The notes under the pieces are model-generated. The model searched no databases. It was not told the origin of the DNA and saw only the letters and a program-made list of their open reading frames with translations. Below, in pieces: positions 39,348-47,854 of a stretch of DNA of 64,000 nt; position 1 is the stretch's first letter; the number at the start of each line of letters is the position of its first letter. The position numbers and the translations under genes were made by a program. The stretch is from WLMZ01 sp039920665. GTDB lineage: Bacteria > Actinomycetota > Acidimicrobiia > Acidimicrobiales > Ilumatobacteraceae. The stretch spans positions 1-64,000 of the forward strand of contig JBDSDH010000150.1 in assembly GCA_039920665.1 (NCBI GenBank). Direction: 5' to 3'.

Positions 39348-41093
39348 ATGATTCCCGGCTCCAACGAACCAACACCACCGGTCCTCGAGGTCGAACATCT
39401 CGACGTCGATTTCTGGGTCGATGGCACCTGGTATCCCGCCGTGGTCGATGCCTCCTTGACGCTCCACTCCGGTGAGGTCCTCGCGATCGTCGGCGAATCC
39501 GGATCCGGCAAATCCACCATCGCGCTGTCGTTGATGGGTCTCCTGCCCAAGAACGCCAGTGTCACCGGCTCGATCAAACTCGACGGCCGTGAACTGGTCG
39601 ACATCGATGACCGCACCTTGCGCTCGCTGCGCGGTCGCGAAGTCTCGGTCATCTTCCAGGAGCCGATGACGGCGCTCAACCCGGTCTACACCGTTGGTTT
39701 CCAGATCGCGGAAATGCTGCGCAACCATCAGTCGATGGCGCCCAAAGCAGCGCGCAAGCGGGCAATCGAATTGCTGACGATGGTCGAGATCCCGGATCCC
39801 GAGCATCGGGTCGATTCGTATCCGCACCAGTTGTCGGGTGGGCAACGTCAACGAGCCATGATCGCCCAGGCGCTCGCGCTCGAACCGCGATTGTTGATCG
39901 CCGACGAGCCCACCACGGCGCTCGACGTGACGGTGCAGGCCGAAATCCTCAAGTTGCTCCGCGACCTCCGCGACCGGATCGATGCCGGTGTGTTGTTGAT
40001 CACCCACGACATGGGTGTGGTCGCCGACCTGTCCGACCGGGTGATCGTGATGCAGCGCGGACGAATCGTCGAGGCAGGGACAGCGGATCAGGTCTTTCAC
40101 CGCCCCGAAGATCCGTACACCCGAGAACTGCTCAGGTCCGTTCCCCACCTCGGCTCTATCGTCACCAAGGAACACGAGACGGTGGTCCACGACGAGCATG
40201 GAGTTCATGCCTCGCGAGTGTCCGTCGGCGGGGCCGACGGTCGCTCCGGTGACGAGGGTGAGGTCGTGGTCGATCTCCACGAGGTCGCGATCGAATACCC
40301 CAAGCAGGGCAGCACGCCTGCGTTTCGAGCAGTCGACGGCGTCACCATGTCGATTTCCGCCGGCGAGGTGGTGGGCCTGGTCGGTGAATCGGGCTCGGGC
40401 AAGACCACGATCGGTCGGGCCATCGTTGGACTGCTGCCGTTCGTCGAGGGAACCGCCAGCGTGTTCGGAACGAACATGGTCGGCGTGGACAAGATGGCGT
40501 TGCGCAAGGTGCGCAGTCAACTGAGCTTCGTCTTCCAAGATCCTGGTTCCTCGCTCAATCCTCGTCTGCCGATCGGCGAATCGATCGGCGAGCCAATGCT
40601 GCTCCACGGCATTGCCAAGGGTGAAGCGCTCGGTAAGCGGGTCGAGATGCTGCTCGATCAGGTCGAACTCGCCCGCAGCCTGCGGAATCGCTATCCGCAC
40701 GAATTGTCCGGTGGCCAGCGCCAGCGTGTCGGCATCGCCCGTGCGCTCGCGCTGAACCCGAAGTTGCTGATTGCCGACGAGCCGACATCGGCGCTTGATG
40801 TGTCGGTCCAGGCTCGCGTCCTCGATCTGTTCCAGGAACTCCAGCGCGAGATCGGGTTCGCCTGCCTGTTCATCTCTCACGACCTCGCTGTCGTCGAGAT
40901 CCTCGCCCGTCGGATCGCCGTCATGCAGAACGGCAAGCTGGTCGAGTTCGGCACCCGCGAACAGATCCTGACCGACCCGCAGGAGAGCTACACAAAACGG
41001 CTGCTTGCTGCAGTGCCGGTGCCGGATCCCGATGAGCAACGGGTTCGACGGGTCGAGCGCGATGCGCTGCTGGCGGCCAGCGAAGTCAGTTAG
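39348..41093 (+). CDS. Fused double ATPase of peptide/nickel-type ABC importer (DppD-DppF fusion)
   Basis: A 581-residue protein with two complete nucleotide-binding domains in one chain. NBD1 has Walker A 'GESGSGKST' at 49-57, 'VIFQEPMTALNPVY' and signature 'LSGGQRQRAM'. NBD2 has Walker A 'GESGSGKTT' near 347, 'FVFQDPGSSLNPRLPIGESI' and signature 'LSGGQRQRVGIARAL'. Both Walker B motifs ('LLIADEPTTALDV', 'LLIADEPTSALDV') and H-loops ('LLITHDMG', 'LFISHDLA') are intact. It drives the two permeases upstream. It has its own start on the far side of the opposite-strand PH-like gene. The stop is TAG. Confidence 0.92.
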   Translation: MIPGSNEPTPPVLEVEHLDVDFWVDGTWYPAVVDASLTLHSGEVLAIVGESGSGKSTIALSLMGLLPKNASVTGSIKLDGRELVDIDDRTLRSLRGREVSVIFQEPMTALNPVYTVGFQIAEMLRNHQSMAPKAARKRAIELLTMVEIPDPEHRVDSYPHQLSGGQRQRAMIAQALALEPRLLIADEPTTALDVTVQAEILKLLRDLRDRIDAGVLLITHDMGVVADLSDRVIVMQRGRIVEAGTADQVFHRPEDPYTRELLRSVPHLGSIVTKEHETVVHDEHGVHASRVSVGGADGRSGDEGEVVVDLHEVAIEYPKQGSTPAFRAVDGVTMSISAGEVVGLVGESGSGKTTIGRAIVGLLPFVEGTASVFGTNMVGVDKMALRKVRSQLSFVFQDPGSSLNPRLPIGESIGEPMLLHGIAKGEALGKRVEMLLDQVELARSLRNRYPHELSGGQRQRVGIARALALNPKLLIADEPTSALDVSVQARVLDLFQELQREIGFACLFISHDLAVVEILARRIAVMQNGKLVEFGTREQILTDPQESYTKRLLAAVPVPDPDEQRVRRVERDALLAASEVS

Positions 41094-41193
41094 TTTTGAT
41101 GGGCGATGGGCCCGCGCCGTTTCCCCGAGTGCCGCTCCCGGCGAGCAAACCGGCGGCAGCCCGACAAGCCCCGCCGCCAGGTCTTCGCCATGT

Positions 41194-41625
41194 TCAGTCG
41201 TTCTGTCGGCTGCGACGTTGGACGACGCTCAAGACGGCGGGTGTCTCTCCGCCGTTGTGGAGGGACACGAGGTCGAGACCAACGGTCCAGAGTACCGATC
41301 CTGCGCCGAACGTTCGTCGGCCGCCACGGGCGCATTCGAGGCTGACTGCGCCCCGTTCGACCACGACCATCGCCCGCCGCCAACCCTGCTCGTTGTATGG
41401 CCGGTGCCCTCCGGCCGGGATCGTGATCGTCTCGATGTCGGCCCAAGCTGGTGGAGAGCGGTCGAGGAACGACAAGGGCGTCGGGCCGTTGCGAGCGTCC
41501 ATCGAGCGGATGTCGTCGTCATCGTGATCGTCATCATCGTCATCGCCGTGTGCGTCGTCGTGGTGGTCGTCGTGGTCGTCAGCGCGGTCGATGCACACGA
41601 GACGCAGCGAGCGACCCGAACTCAT
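41194..41625 (-). CDS. Cupin-like protein with Asp/His-rich N-terminus
   Basis: A 143-residue protein. Residues about 14-39 are almost only Asp and His, encoded by a simple GTC/ATC/GTG-like triplet run on the plus strand. The remainder reads as a small cupin: 'ADIETITIPAGGHRPYNEQG', 'MVVVERGAVSLECARG' and 'GSVLWTVGLDLVSLHNGGE'. The acidic/His run could bind divalent metal. A shorter product starting at an internal ATG (residue 42) would keep the whole cupin part, so the N-terminal extension is uncertain. It follows the sigma factor gene on the same strand by 44 bases. Confidence 0.55.
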   Translation of the reverse strand: MSSGRSLRLVCIDRADDHDDHHDDAHGDDDDDDHDDDDIRSMDARNGPTPLSFLDRSPPAWADIETITIPAGGHRPYNEQGWRRAMVVVERGAVSLECARGGRRTFGAGSVLWTVGLDLVSLHNGGETPAVLSVVQRRSRQND

Positions 41626-41669
41626 CGCCGCTCGACGCCTGCTCCGAACCAGGTCGGTCGCCGTGCTGG

Positions 41670-42647
41670 TCAGTCGAGGTGGGCAGGCAGACCGAATGCC
41701 TCGAACAGCTTGGTGTCGAGGAAGTTGTGATGACCGGTGATGCGATCATCGGCCATTTCGATCACCTGGATTGCCCACGGCGCATAGCCGCCATTCGGGT
41801 CGGGCTTGTAGGAGCCGAAGGCCGGGCAACCATTGGCCGTGGTCGCGACGAGCTTCGAACCCTCGCAGGCCGCACCTTGACCGACGAAGAACTCAGTGAT
41901 CTGGTCGGGACCTTCGAGCCACATCGTGAATGGCGGCATCGACATGATTGCATCGTCGTGCAAGAGTTCGACCAGCTTCGTCATGTCGTATCGCTCGAAC
42001 GCGTCGATGTATCGGGCGAGCAAAGCTTGCTGGCTCGGGTCGACTGCGGTGCTCGGCTTGTGGCCGCCGGCGTCGGCGGCCATCGTCGCCCGCGCTCTCT
42101 GGAGCGCGCTGTTGACCGACGCAACGCTGGTGTCGAGGAGTTCGGCGACCTCGTCGGCGTGCCAGCACAACACTTCGCGCAGGATGAGCACCGCGCGTTG
42201 TTTGGGTGGAAGGTTCTGGAGGGCAGCGATGAAGGCGAGCCGGATGGTCTCTCGCGACGCCGCGAGTTCGGCCGGATCGCCGCCGTGGGGCAGTACTTTG
42301 GCGTCGGCGATCGGCTCGACGAAAGTGTTCTCGGGTCGGGCGGTCGGGAAGATCGGCGTCGCAGCGGTGGACGATGGCCCGAGGTCCATCGGCCGGGCCC
42401 TGCGCTGCGGTCCGCGCAGCATGTCGAGGCAGACGTTCGTGGCGATGCTGTACATCCACGAACGCAGCGCCGACTGGCCCTGGAGTTGATCGACCTTGCG
42501 CCAAGCCCGGATCATCGTCTCCTGAACGGCATCCTCGGCCTCGAACCCAGACCCGAGCATTCGGTAGCAGTAGCCCGTGAGTTCGCGCCGGTACGCCTCG
42601 AAGTCGTATTCGGTGGAGCGATCGGTGGACGTGGTGGCACGACTCAT
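41670..42647 (-). CDS. ECF sigma factor with SnoaL-like C-terminal domain (TIGR02960-type)
   Basis: A 325-residue sigma factor. Region 2 lies at about 14-90 ('FEAYRRELTGYCYRMLGSGF', 'EDAVQETMIRAWRKVDQLQG', 'SWMYSIATNVCLDMLRG'). Region 4 lies at about 140-190 ('LPPKQRAVLILREVLCWHAD', 'SVASVNSALQRARATM'). A SnoaL-like tail (about 205-320: 'RYIDAFERYDMTKLVELLHD', 'ITGHHNFLDTKLFEAFGLP') follows, as in ECF groups whose tail controls activity in place of an anti-sigma factor. No anti-sigma gene is adjacent. The cupin gene downstream may be a target or partner. Confidence 0.85.
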   Translation of the reverse strand: MSRATTSTDRSTEYDFEAYRRELTGYCYRMLGSGFEAEDAVQETMIRAWRKVDQLQGQSALRSWMYSIATNVCLDMLRGPQRRARPMDLGPSSTAATPIFPTARPENTFVEPIADAKVLPHGGDPAELAASRETIRLAFIAALQNLPPKQRAVLILREVLCWHADEVAELLDTSVASVNSALQRARATMAADAGGHKPSTAVDPSQQALLARYIDAFERYDMTKLVELLHDDAIMSMPPFTMWLEGPDQITEFFVGQGAACEGSKLVATTANGCPAFGSYKPDPNGGYAPWAIQVIEMADDRITGHHNFLDTKLFEAFGLPAHLD

Positions 42648-42832
42648 GGGGCAAGCTTAGAAGACGGGAGTCACGCGTCACTCGGGATCTCCCCGCACTG
42701 ATCGAACAGCGGAGCCTGAACAGGCCGCCAAGAAAATCCGGATACTCCCGTGAACGATGTCGATATCTCGTGGACCGCGACGACATCTACGGTGAAGGTG
42801 CCATCCGAGCACCGGAAAACCAGGAGACAACC

Positions 42833-43198
42833 ATGAAGTACATGTTGATCATCTACGGCAACGAAATGGTTTGGGAGTCGCTCCCGCCCGACCAACTGAG
42901 CACTCTGATTCGAGAGACCGACGCGCTGTGGACCGAACTGCGCCGGACCGGCGAGTTCATCGGCGCCTACGGCCTCGCCGATCAGAGCGCCGCCAAGATG
43001 GTGCACACCAACGGCGACGGCGTACCGGCCGTCACCGATGGCCCATTCATCGAAGCAAAGGAGTACATCGGCAGCTTTGCGATCATCGACGTCGACACCG
43101 AGGCCCGCGCCTACGAGATTGCGGCCGCCAACCCATCATCACGTCTCGTCGGTGTCGAGGTGCGTCCGGTGATGCACGAGGCGGGCGAGGAGATGTGA
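42833..43198 (+). CDS. YCII-related DGPF-domain protein
   Basis: A 121-residue protein starting 'MKYMLIIYGNEMVWESLP' and carrying the name-giving motif 'VTDGPFIEAKEYIGSFAIID'. AGGAG lies 7-8 bases before ATG 42833. DGPF proteins accompany ECF42-type sigma factors in many bacteria, and this gene ends only two bases before the GTG of such a sigma gene. The family has a ferredoxin-like fold; its biochemical role is not settled. Confidence 0.85.
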   Translation: MKYMLIIYGNEMVWESLPPDQLSTLIRETDALWTELRRTGEFIGAYGLADQSAAKMVHTNGDGVPAVTDGPFIEAKEYIGSFAIIDVDTEARAYEIAAANPSSRLVGVEVRPVMHEAGEEM

Positions 43199-43200
43199 AC

Positions 43201-44442
43201 GTGCCCGTGGACGCCCGCGCCGAAGACCTGATGCGCGAGCTCGCGCCGAAGGTGCTCGGCGCGCTCGTCCGTCGGTATGGACACTTCGACGTCTGCGAGG
43301 ACGCGGTGCAGTTGGCGCTGCTCGCGGCCGTCAAACAATGGCCGGCCGACGGGATCCCATCCAACCCGCATGGCTGGCTGCACATCGTTGCCACTCGCCG
43401 ACTCATCGATCAGTTGCGCACTGACTCGGCCCGCCGTGAGCGAGAAAATCTCGTCCTGGCATCGAGTCCGCCCGACGCGTTCGCAAATGGGCCGGCCGAC
43501 GAATCGTCGGGTGGGACCATCGACGACACGTTGCAGTTGTTGTTCCTGTGTTGCCACCCGGCGTTGTCGCCGCCCACGCAGCTTGCGCTGACGTTGCGCG
43601 CAGTCGGCGGATTGACGACCGCCGAGATCGCCCGTGCCTTCTTCGTGCCGGAGGCGACAATGGCGCAGCGGATCAGCCGGGCCAAAGCGACGATCGTCGC
43701 CAGCGACAGCCGGTTCGAAACTCCCGCAGACGACGAATATCAGGGGCGTCTGGCGGTGGTCGTGCAGGTGCTGTATCTGATGTTCAACGAGGGGTACACG
43801 GCGACTGGTGGCACCGAGTTGATGCGCCCCGATCTCAGCAACGAAGCGATTCGCCTCATCCGGGTGGTGAGCGGGCTTCGCCCTGCCACCGGTGAGGTCA
43901 GTGGACTGCTGGCGCTGATGTTGTTGACCGATGCTCGTCGCTCAGCTCGCACCGCTGCGGATGGATCGCTGATTCCCCTCGCCGAACAGGATCGTTCACT
44001 CTGGGATCAGGCGTCGATCGCCGAGGGTGTCGAGATCATCACGGCTGCACTCGCGTCGACCCGACTCGGCCCATACCAATTACAGGCTGCCATCGCCGCC
44101 GTTCACGACGAAGCGCCGTCGTCGATGGACACCGACTGGCCCCAGATCTGCGCGCTGTACGAACTGCTCGAACGAGTCGCGCCCAACCCGATGGCAACGC
44201 TCAACCATGCCGTCGCAGTCGCGATGGCCCGTGGCGCTCGAGCGGGGTTGGTGATGCTCGAGCCGCTCGATGACGATCCGCGCATCGCCGACCACCACCG
44301 GCTCCCGGCCGTGCGGGCGCATCTGCTGGAACTCGCCGGCGACATCGATGGTGCCCGAATGAACTATCGCCTCGCTGCCCGGCGCACGCTCAGCCTCCCC
44401 GAGCGACGTCATCTGGAGCTGCGGGCCGCCCGACTGACCTGA
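43201..44442 (+). CDS. ECF42-type RNA polymerase sigma factor with long C-terminal extension
   Basis: A 413-residue protein. Sigma regions 2 and 4 occupy the first 180 residues ('VRRYGHFDVCEDAVQLALLA', 'NPHGWLHIVATRRLIDQLRT', 'ALTLRAVGGLTTAEIARAFF', 'TMAQRISRAKATI'). The C-terminal 220 residues are the helical, TPR-like extension typical of ECF42 ('LYLMFNEGYTATGGTELMRP', 'LLTDARRSARTAADGSLIPL', 'LGPYQLQAAIAAVHDEAPS', 'NHAVAVAMARGARAGLVMLE'). I used GTG 43201, eight bases after GAGGAG; GTG 43195 and 43207 are alternatives. The upstream DGPF gene confirms the group. In this group the extension takes the place of a separate anti-sigma factor. Confidence 0.88.
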   Translation: MPVDARAEDLMRELAPKVLGALVRRYGHFDVCEDAVQLALLAAVKQWPADGIPSNPHGWLHIVATRRLIDQLRTDSARRERENLVLASSPPDAFANGPADESSGGTIDDTLQLLFLCCHPALSPPTQLALTLRAVGGLTTAEIARAFFVPEATMAQRISRAKATIVASDSRFETPADDEYQGRLAVVVQVLYLMFNEGYTATGGTELMRPDLSNEAIRLIRVVSGLRPATGEVSGLLALMLLTDARRSARTAADGSLIPLAEQDRSLWDQASIAEGVEIITAALASTRLGPYQLQAAIAAVHDEAPSSMDTDWPQICALYELLERVAPNPMATLNHAVAVAMARGARAGLVMLEPLDDDPRIADHHRLPAVRAHLLELAGDIDGARMNYRLAARRTLSLPERRHLELRAARLT

Positions 44443-44458
44443 CGTCGTTTTCTGACGT

Positions 44459-44504
44459 TCTGTGTCACCGCACATCCCGAATTCGGGACATGCGGTGACA
44501 CAGA
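44459..44504. repeat. 46-bp dispersed palindrome, copy 2
   Basis: tctgtgtcaccgca and tgcggtgacacaga surround a cccgaattcggg centre. Two positions near the centre break perfect symmetry. It lies in the 113-base gap between the converging sigma gene and thiolase gene, where a two-way transcription stop would be expected. Confidence 0.9.
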
Positions 44505-44555
44505 CGGGCGCGTGAGTCAGATCTGATCGGCGCTCACACAGACATCAGGTCTCGG

Positions 44556-45725
44556 TCAGTCGAGGCGTTCGATGATGGTCGCGTTGGCGAGCCCGCCGCC
44601 TTCGCACATCACCTGCATGCCGTAGCGGCCGCCGGTGCGCTCGAGTTCGTTCAGCAGCGTCGCCATCAGCTTGGTGCCGCTGCAACCGAGCGGGTGACCG
44701 AGCGCGATCGCTCCACCGTTGACGTTGACCTTGGCCATGTCGGCGCCGGTCTCTTTGGCCCACGCGAGCACAACGGAGGCGAAGGCCTCGTTGACCTCGA
44801 ACGCATCGATGTCGTCGATCGTCAGACCAGACTTCTCGAGGATCTTCTTGGTCGCCGGGATCGGGCCCTTGAGCATCGTCACCGGGTCGGTACCGACGAC
44901 AGCAAAGCTGTGGAATCGGGCGCGAGCCTTGAGCCCCAGCTCGGCTGCCTTCTCGGCGCTCATGATCAGAACGGCTGACGCGCCGTCGGAAATCTGCGAC
45001 GAGTTGCCGGCGGTGATCAAGCCGTCTTCCTTGAAGGCCGGCTTCAGCTTGGCCAGGCCTTCAGCGGTGGTGCCGGGGCGGATGCCCTCGTCGGCGGTCA
45101 GCATCTGCTCACCCTCGCCCTGGTCGTAGGGGACCGGGATGATTTCGTTCTCGAACCGACCCTCGGCGGTCGCGATTTCGGCGCGCTGTTGGCTCTGCGC
45201 GCCGAACGCATCGAGATCCTCACGGGTGATGCCGTACTCGACGGCGATCATGTCGGCGCCGATTCCCTGTGGCGGCAAACCGCTCTCCTTGTAGCGAGCG
45301 AGCATCTCCTTCGGGAACGGCATCCCCAACTCACCCTTGACGACGCTGGAGCCCATGGGGGTGGAGGACATGACTTCGACGCCGGCCGCGACGACAATGT
45401 CGTAGGCGCCGGCGATGACGCCCTGGGCAGCGAAGTGCATCGCCTGCTGGCTGCTGCCGCACTGACGGTCGACCGTGGTGGACGGAACGGTCTCGGGCCA
45501 ACCGGCACCGAGCACGGCGTTGCGGCCGATGTTGAGCGACTGTTGGCCGACCTGGCTGACACAGCCCATGATCACGTCATCGACCTTGGCCGGATCGAGG
45601 TTGTTGCGCTCGGCGAGGGCTTTGAGCACGTGCGCGGCGAGCGACGCCGGGTGCCAATCCTTGAGCTTGCCGTTGCGCTTGCCACCAGGCGTACGGACGG
45701 CATCGACGATCACTGCATCTGTCAT
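44556..45725 (-). CDS. Acetyl-CoA acetyltransferase (thiolase)
   Basis: A 389-residue thiolase of normal length. It has the nucleophile 'TTVDRQCGSSQQAMHF' (Cys 89), 'AFEVNEAFASVVLAW', the second catalytic pair 'ALGHPLGCSGTKLMATLL' and 'CEGGGLANATI' at the end. It catalyses reversible cleavage or condensation of 3-ketoacyl-CoA in the cytoplasm, probably in fatty-acid or steroid-side-chain breakdown given the nearby acyl-CoA dehydrogenase. ATG 45725 begins 'MTDAVIVDAVRTPGGKRNGK'. A 13-bp triplet array lies between it and the MarR gene, which is upstream on the same strand. Confidence 0.92.
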   Translation of the reverse strand: MTDAVIVDAVRTPGGKRNGKLKDWHPASLAAHVLKALAERNNLDPAKVDDVIMGCVSQVGQQSLNIGRNAVLGAGWPETVPSTTVDRQCGSSQQAMHFAAQGVIAGAYDIVVAAGVEVMSSTPMGSSVVKGELGMPFPKEMLARYKESGLPPQGIGADMIAVEYGITREDLDAFGAQSQQRAEIATAEGRFENEIIPVPYDQGEGEQMLTADEGIRPGTTAEGLAKLKPAFKEDGLITAGNSSQISDGASAVLIMSAEKAAELGLKARARFHSFAVVGTDPVTMLKGPIPATKKILEKSGLTIDDIDAFEVNEAFASVVLAWAKETGADMAKVNVNGGAIALGHPLGCSGTKLMATLLNELERTGGRYGMQVMCEGGGLANATIIERLD

Positions 45726-45757
45726 GGGGCTCTCCATTGTCTTGTTCGTGTAGTTCT

Positions 45758-45796
45758 GGATCTTGTTCGTGGATCTTGTTCGTGGATCTTGTTCGG
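45758..45796. repeat. 13-bp tandem triplication upstream of the thiolase gene
   Basis: Three head-to-tail copies of ggatcttgttcgt (the last ends in g) lie 33-71 bases before the thiolase start. A fragment, cttgttcgt, precedes them at about 45741. Repeat number could alter promoter-to-start spacing. Confidence 0.85.
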
Positions 45797-45824
45797 CGTC
45801 GAGGTTCGTGAGAAGGGGCCGATG

Positions 45825-46301
45825 TCATCCAACGGTGTTGGCGGAAGCTCGGAGGAGGTTGGCCTGCAGTCGGGTCATCACCGACGCAAGTGCTTGACGT
45901 TCGGCGCGGGTGATTCCATCTCGCATCTCGGAGCGGAGCACTTCGTCGATCGCGAGCACCTCGGCTGCGAGTTGATGGCCGAGCGGCGAGAGCGCAACCT
46001 GCCAGACGCGACGGTCGACGGCATCGGGATGGCGCTCGACGAGTTGACGTTCTTGCAGTCGGTCGATGATCGCGCCGATGTTGGCTCGACCGAGACGGAG
46101 ATGATCGGCGCATTTGGTCTGCGTGATCGGGCCGAACTGCTGGAGGTAGGCGATCAGGCTGGCCTGGGTGAGGTTGAGCCCGAGCGGCGCGAAGCGGCTG
46201 TCGTAGGCCTCGCGCATCGCCCGCGCCGTGTTCATCAGGGTGGTCTCGACGCGCAGCCATGGAGGTGCGTCGAGCTCATGGGTGGTCTCGACTTCCTTCA
46301 T
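45825..46301 (-). CDS. MarR-family transcriptional regulator
   Basis: A 158-residue regulator of normal size. The winged helix reads 'GLNLTQASLIAYLQQFG', 'QTKCADHLRLGRANIGAIID', 'LQERQLVERHPDAVDRRVWQ' and 'VALSPLGHQLAAEVL'. ATG 46301 is chosen; the longer frame runs into the divergent promoter. It lies between the thiolase and the divergent acyl-CoA dehydrogenase, next to an AT-rich inverted repeat, so it most likely represses both in response to an acyl-CoA or aromatic ligand. Confidence 0.85.
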   Translation of the reverse strand: MKEVETTHELDAPPWLRVETTLMNTARAMREAYDSRFAPLGLNLTQASLIAYLQQFGPITQTKCADHLRLGRANIGAIIDRLQERQLVERHPDAVDRRVWQVALSPLGHQLAAEVLAIDEVLRSEMRDGITRAERQALASVMTRLQANLLRASANTVG

Positions 46302-46356
46302 TCGTGTTTCCGATCCCCGCGTTTCTCCGGCGTCTTGCTTCAGCAAGCTCTTCCGG

Positions 46357-46382
46357 CATATTATACAGCAACATACAATATG
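46357..46382. promoter_or_regulatory. Candidate MarR operator and promoter in divergent region
   Basis: Arms catattata and tacaatatg (8 of 9 positions symmetric) are separated by 8 bases, the size expected of a MarR site. It is strikingly AT-rich for this genome. A possible plus-strand promoter is ttgctt (46335-46340), 18 bases, then tattat (46359-46364) inside the left arm, so binding would block it. Confidence 0.6.
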
Positions 46383-46480
46383 GCAACGGCATGGTCTGCC
46401 AGCAGCAGACCGATCTCGATGCTGACCCGAACGCAACGCCAACGTCGCTTACTTGCGACACGACAGAGACGAGAACTTCG

Positions 46481-47704
46481 ATGACCGACACCCTGACCCC
46501 CGTCGACGGTGCACTCAGTGCCGACGAGGCCGAGAACTTCCGTGTCAAGTGCCGGGCCTTCCTGGAGGCCAACCACAAGTCGGGCGCGCAGGTGACGTTC
46601 GAGTGGAACAAGGAGTTCCTCGCACGTTCTGCCGATGCCGGGTTGGCGGGCATCACGATCCCCAAAGAGTTCGGTGGAGCGGGCCTGACGACGGCCCACG
46701 ACAAGATCTGGCGGGAAGAGAAGGCTGCCTACTCGCCGCAGGACGGTGAGTTCATCATCAGCCACGGCATGTGTCTGCCGATGATGGCCGAGTACGGCAC
46801 CGACGAACAGCGCAAGCAGTTTCTGCCGGACATGATCAAGGGCACGACCATGTGGTGCCAGATGTTCAGCGAGCCGGGGGCCGGTAGCGATGTCGCCAGC
46901 CTGCAGAGCAAGGCCGAACTCGATGGTGACGAGTGGATCATCAACGGCCAGAAGGTGTGGACCACCCTTGCCCACAAGAGCGACTACGGCCTCGTCGTCG
47001 TTCGTACCGATCCCGAGCAGGTCAAGCACCGCGGGATCTCGATGTTCGTGATCGACATGAAGGCGCCCGGCGTCGAGATCCGCCCGATCCACCAGATCGA
47101 TGGCGGCAGTCACTTCAACGAGGTGTTCTTCAACGACGTCCGGGTGCCCAAGGACTGGCTCGTCGGCGAGATGAACACCGGCTGGCGTTTGGCGACCAGC
47201 ATGCTCATGTACGAGCGCGTCGCGATTGGTTCCAGTGGCGCCGGCAAGATCAGCCAGCCCTACTACGACAAGTTGGTCGAGATCGCGACCGAGAACGGTT
47301 CGATCGAACAGCCGGTCGTGCGCGACAACTTGATGAAGCTGTACGCAATGGAGACGACCAAGGCCATGGTCGCGATGCGCAACCGGGCCGAAATGAAGGC
47401 CGGTAAGACGCCCGGACCGGCCGGCTCGCTCGGCAAGTTGATGGGCAGCAACATTTCGTGGTTCTACCGCTCGATCGCGCTCGAGATCGCCGGGCCGGGT
47501 TCGGTTGCGTGGGATCCCGCTGACACCGGAGCGTCATACCTCACCAAGCACCTGCTCAACACATTCCAGAACGGCATCGCCGGTGGCACCGACGAGATCC
47601 AGCGCAACATCATCGGCGAGCGTGTTCTCGGCCTGCCCCGCGAGCCATCCGTCGACACCGCCGTCCCGTTCCGTGATCTCAAGGTCGGTACCCAGCGCAG
47701 CTGA
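46481..47704 (+). CDS. Acyl-CoA dehydrogenase
   Basis: A 407-residue flavoprotein. FAD and substrate motifs include 'GITIPKEFGGAGLTTAHDKI', 'MWCQMFSEPGAGSDVASLQS', 'WIINGQKVWTTLAHKSDYGL' and 'NTFQNGIAGGTDEIQRNIIG' near the C-terminus. A catalytic glutamate was not assigned with certainty. It oxidises an acyl-CoA to the enoyl-CoA and passes electrons to ETF. ATG 46481 follows a divergent region with a candidate MarR site, and the gene probably belongs to one regulon with the thiolase. Confidence 0.9.
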   Translation: MTDTLTPVDGALSADEAENFRVKCRAFLEANHKSGAQVTFEWNKEFLARSADAGLAGITIPKEFGGAGLTTAHDKIWREEKAAYSPQDGEFIISHGMCLPMMAEYGTDEQRKQFLPDMIKGTTMWCQMFSEPGAGSDVASLQSKAELDGDEWIINGQKVWTTLAHKSDYGLVVVRTDPEQVKHRGISMFVIDMKAPGVEIRPIHQIDGGSHFNEVFFNDVRVPKDWLVGEMNTGWRLATSMLMYERVAIGSSGAGKISQPYYDKLVEIATENGSIEQPVVRDNLMKLYAMETTKAMVAMRNRAEMKAGKTPGPAGSLGKLMGSNISWFYRSIALEIAGPGSVAWDPADTGASYLTKHLLNTFQNGIAGGTDEIQRNIIGERVLGLPREPSVDTAVPFRDLKVGTQRS

Positions 47705-47722
47705 TCCGCCCCGCTATCGCTT

Positions 47723-47768
47723 TCTGTGTCACCACACATCCCGAATTCGGGATGTGTGGTGACACAGA
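47723..47768. repeat. 46-bp dispersed palindrome, copy 3 (perfect)
   Basis: This is a perfect 23+23 bp palindrome with centre cccgaattcggg and ends tctgtgtcacca/tggtgacacaga. It lies 18 bases after the acyl-CoA dehydrogenase stop and before the converging MFS gene. As RNA it would fold into a long hairpin in either direction. Confidence 0.95.
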
Positions 47769-47794
47769 CAGGCGTCATCACCGGTGGAGGAGCA

Positions 47795-47854
47795 GTTTCG
47801 CCGGTTTCGCCGGTTTCGCCGGTTTCGCCGGTTTCGCCGGTTTCGCCGGTTTCG
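47795..47854. repeat. 9-bp tandem array (gtttcgccg)
   Basis: Six perfect copies of gtttcgccg plus a partial seventh run up to the stop codon of the MFS gene in the convergent gap. The purpose is unknown. The unit length equals that of the arrays in the giant effector gene and near 52.3 kb. Confidence 0.9.

Noticed and set aside
41005..41730. Plus-strand open frame with a run of Val/Ile that looks like a membrane helix
   Set aside because: It is the antisense shadow of the Asp/His-rich run of the cupin gene; composition follows the other strand and it overlaps the ABC ATPase end.
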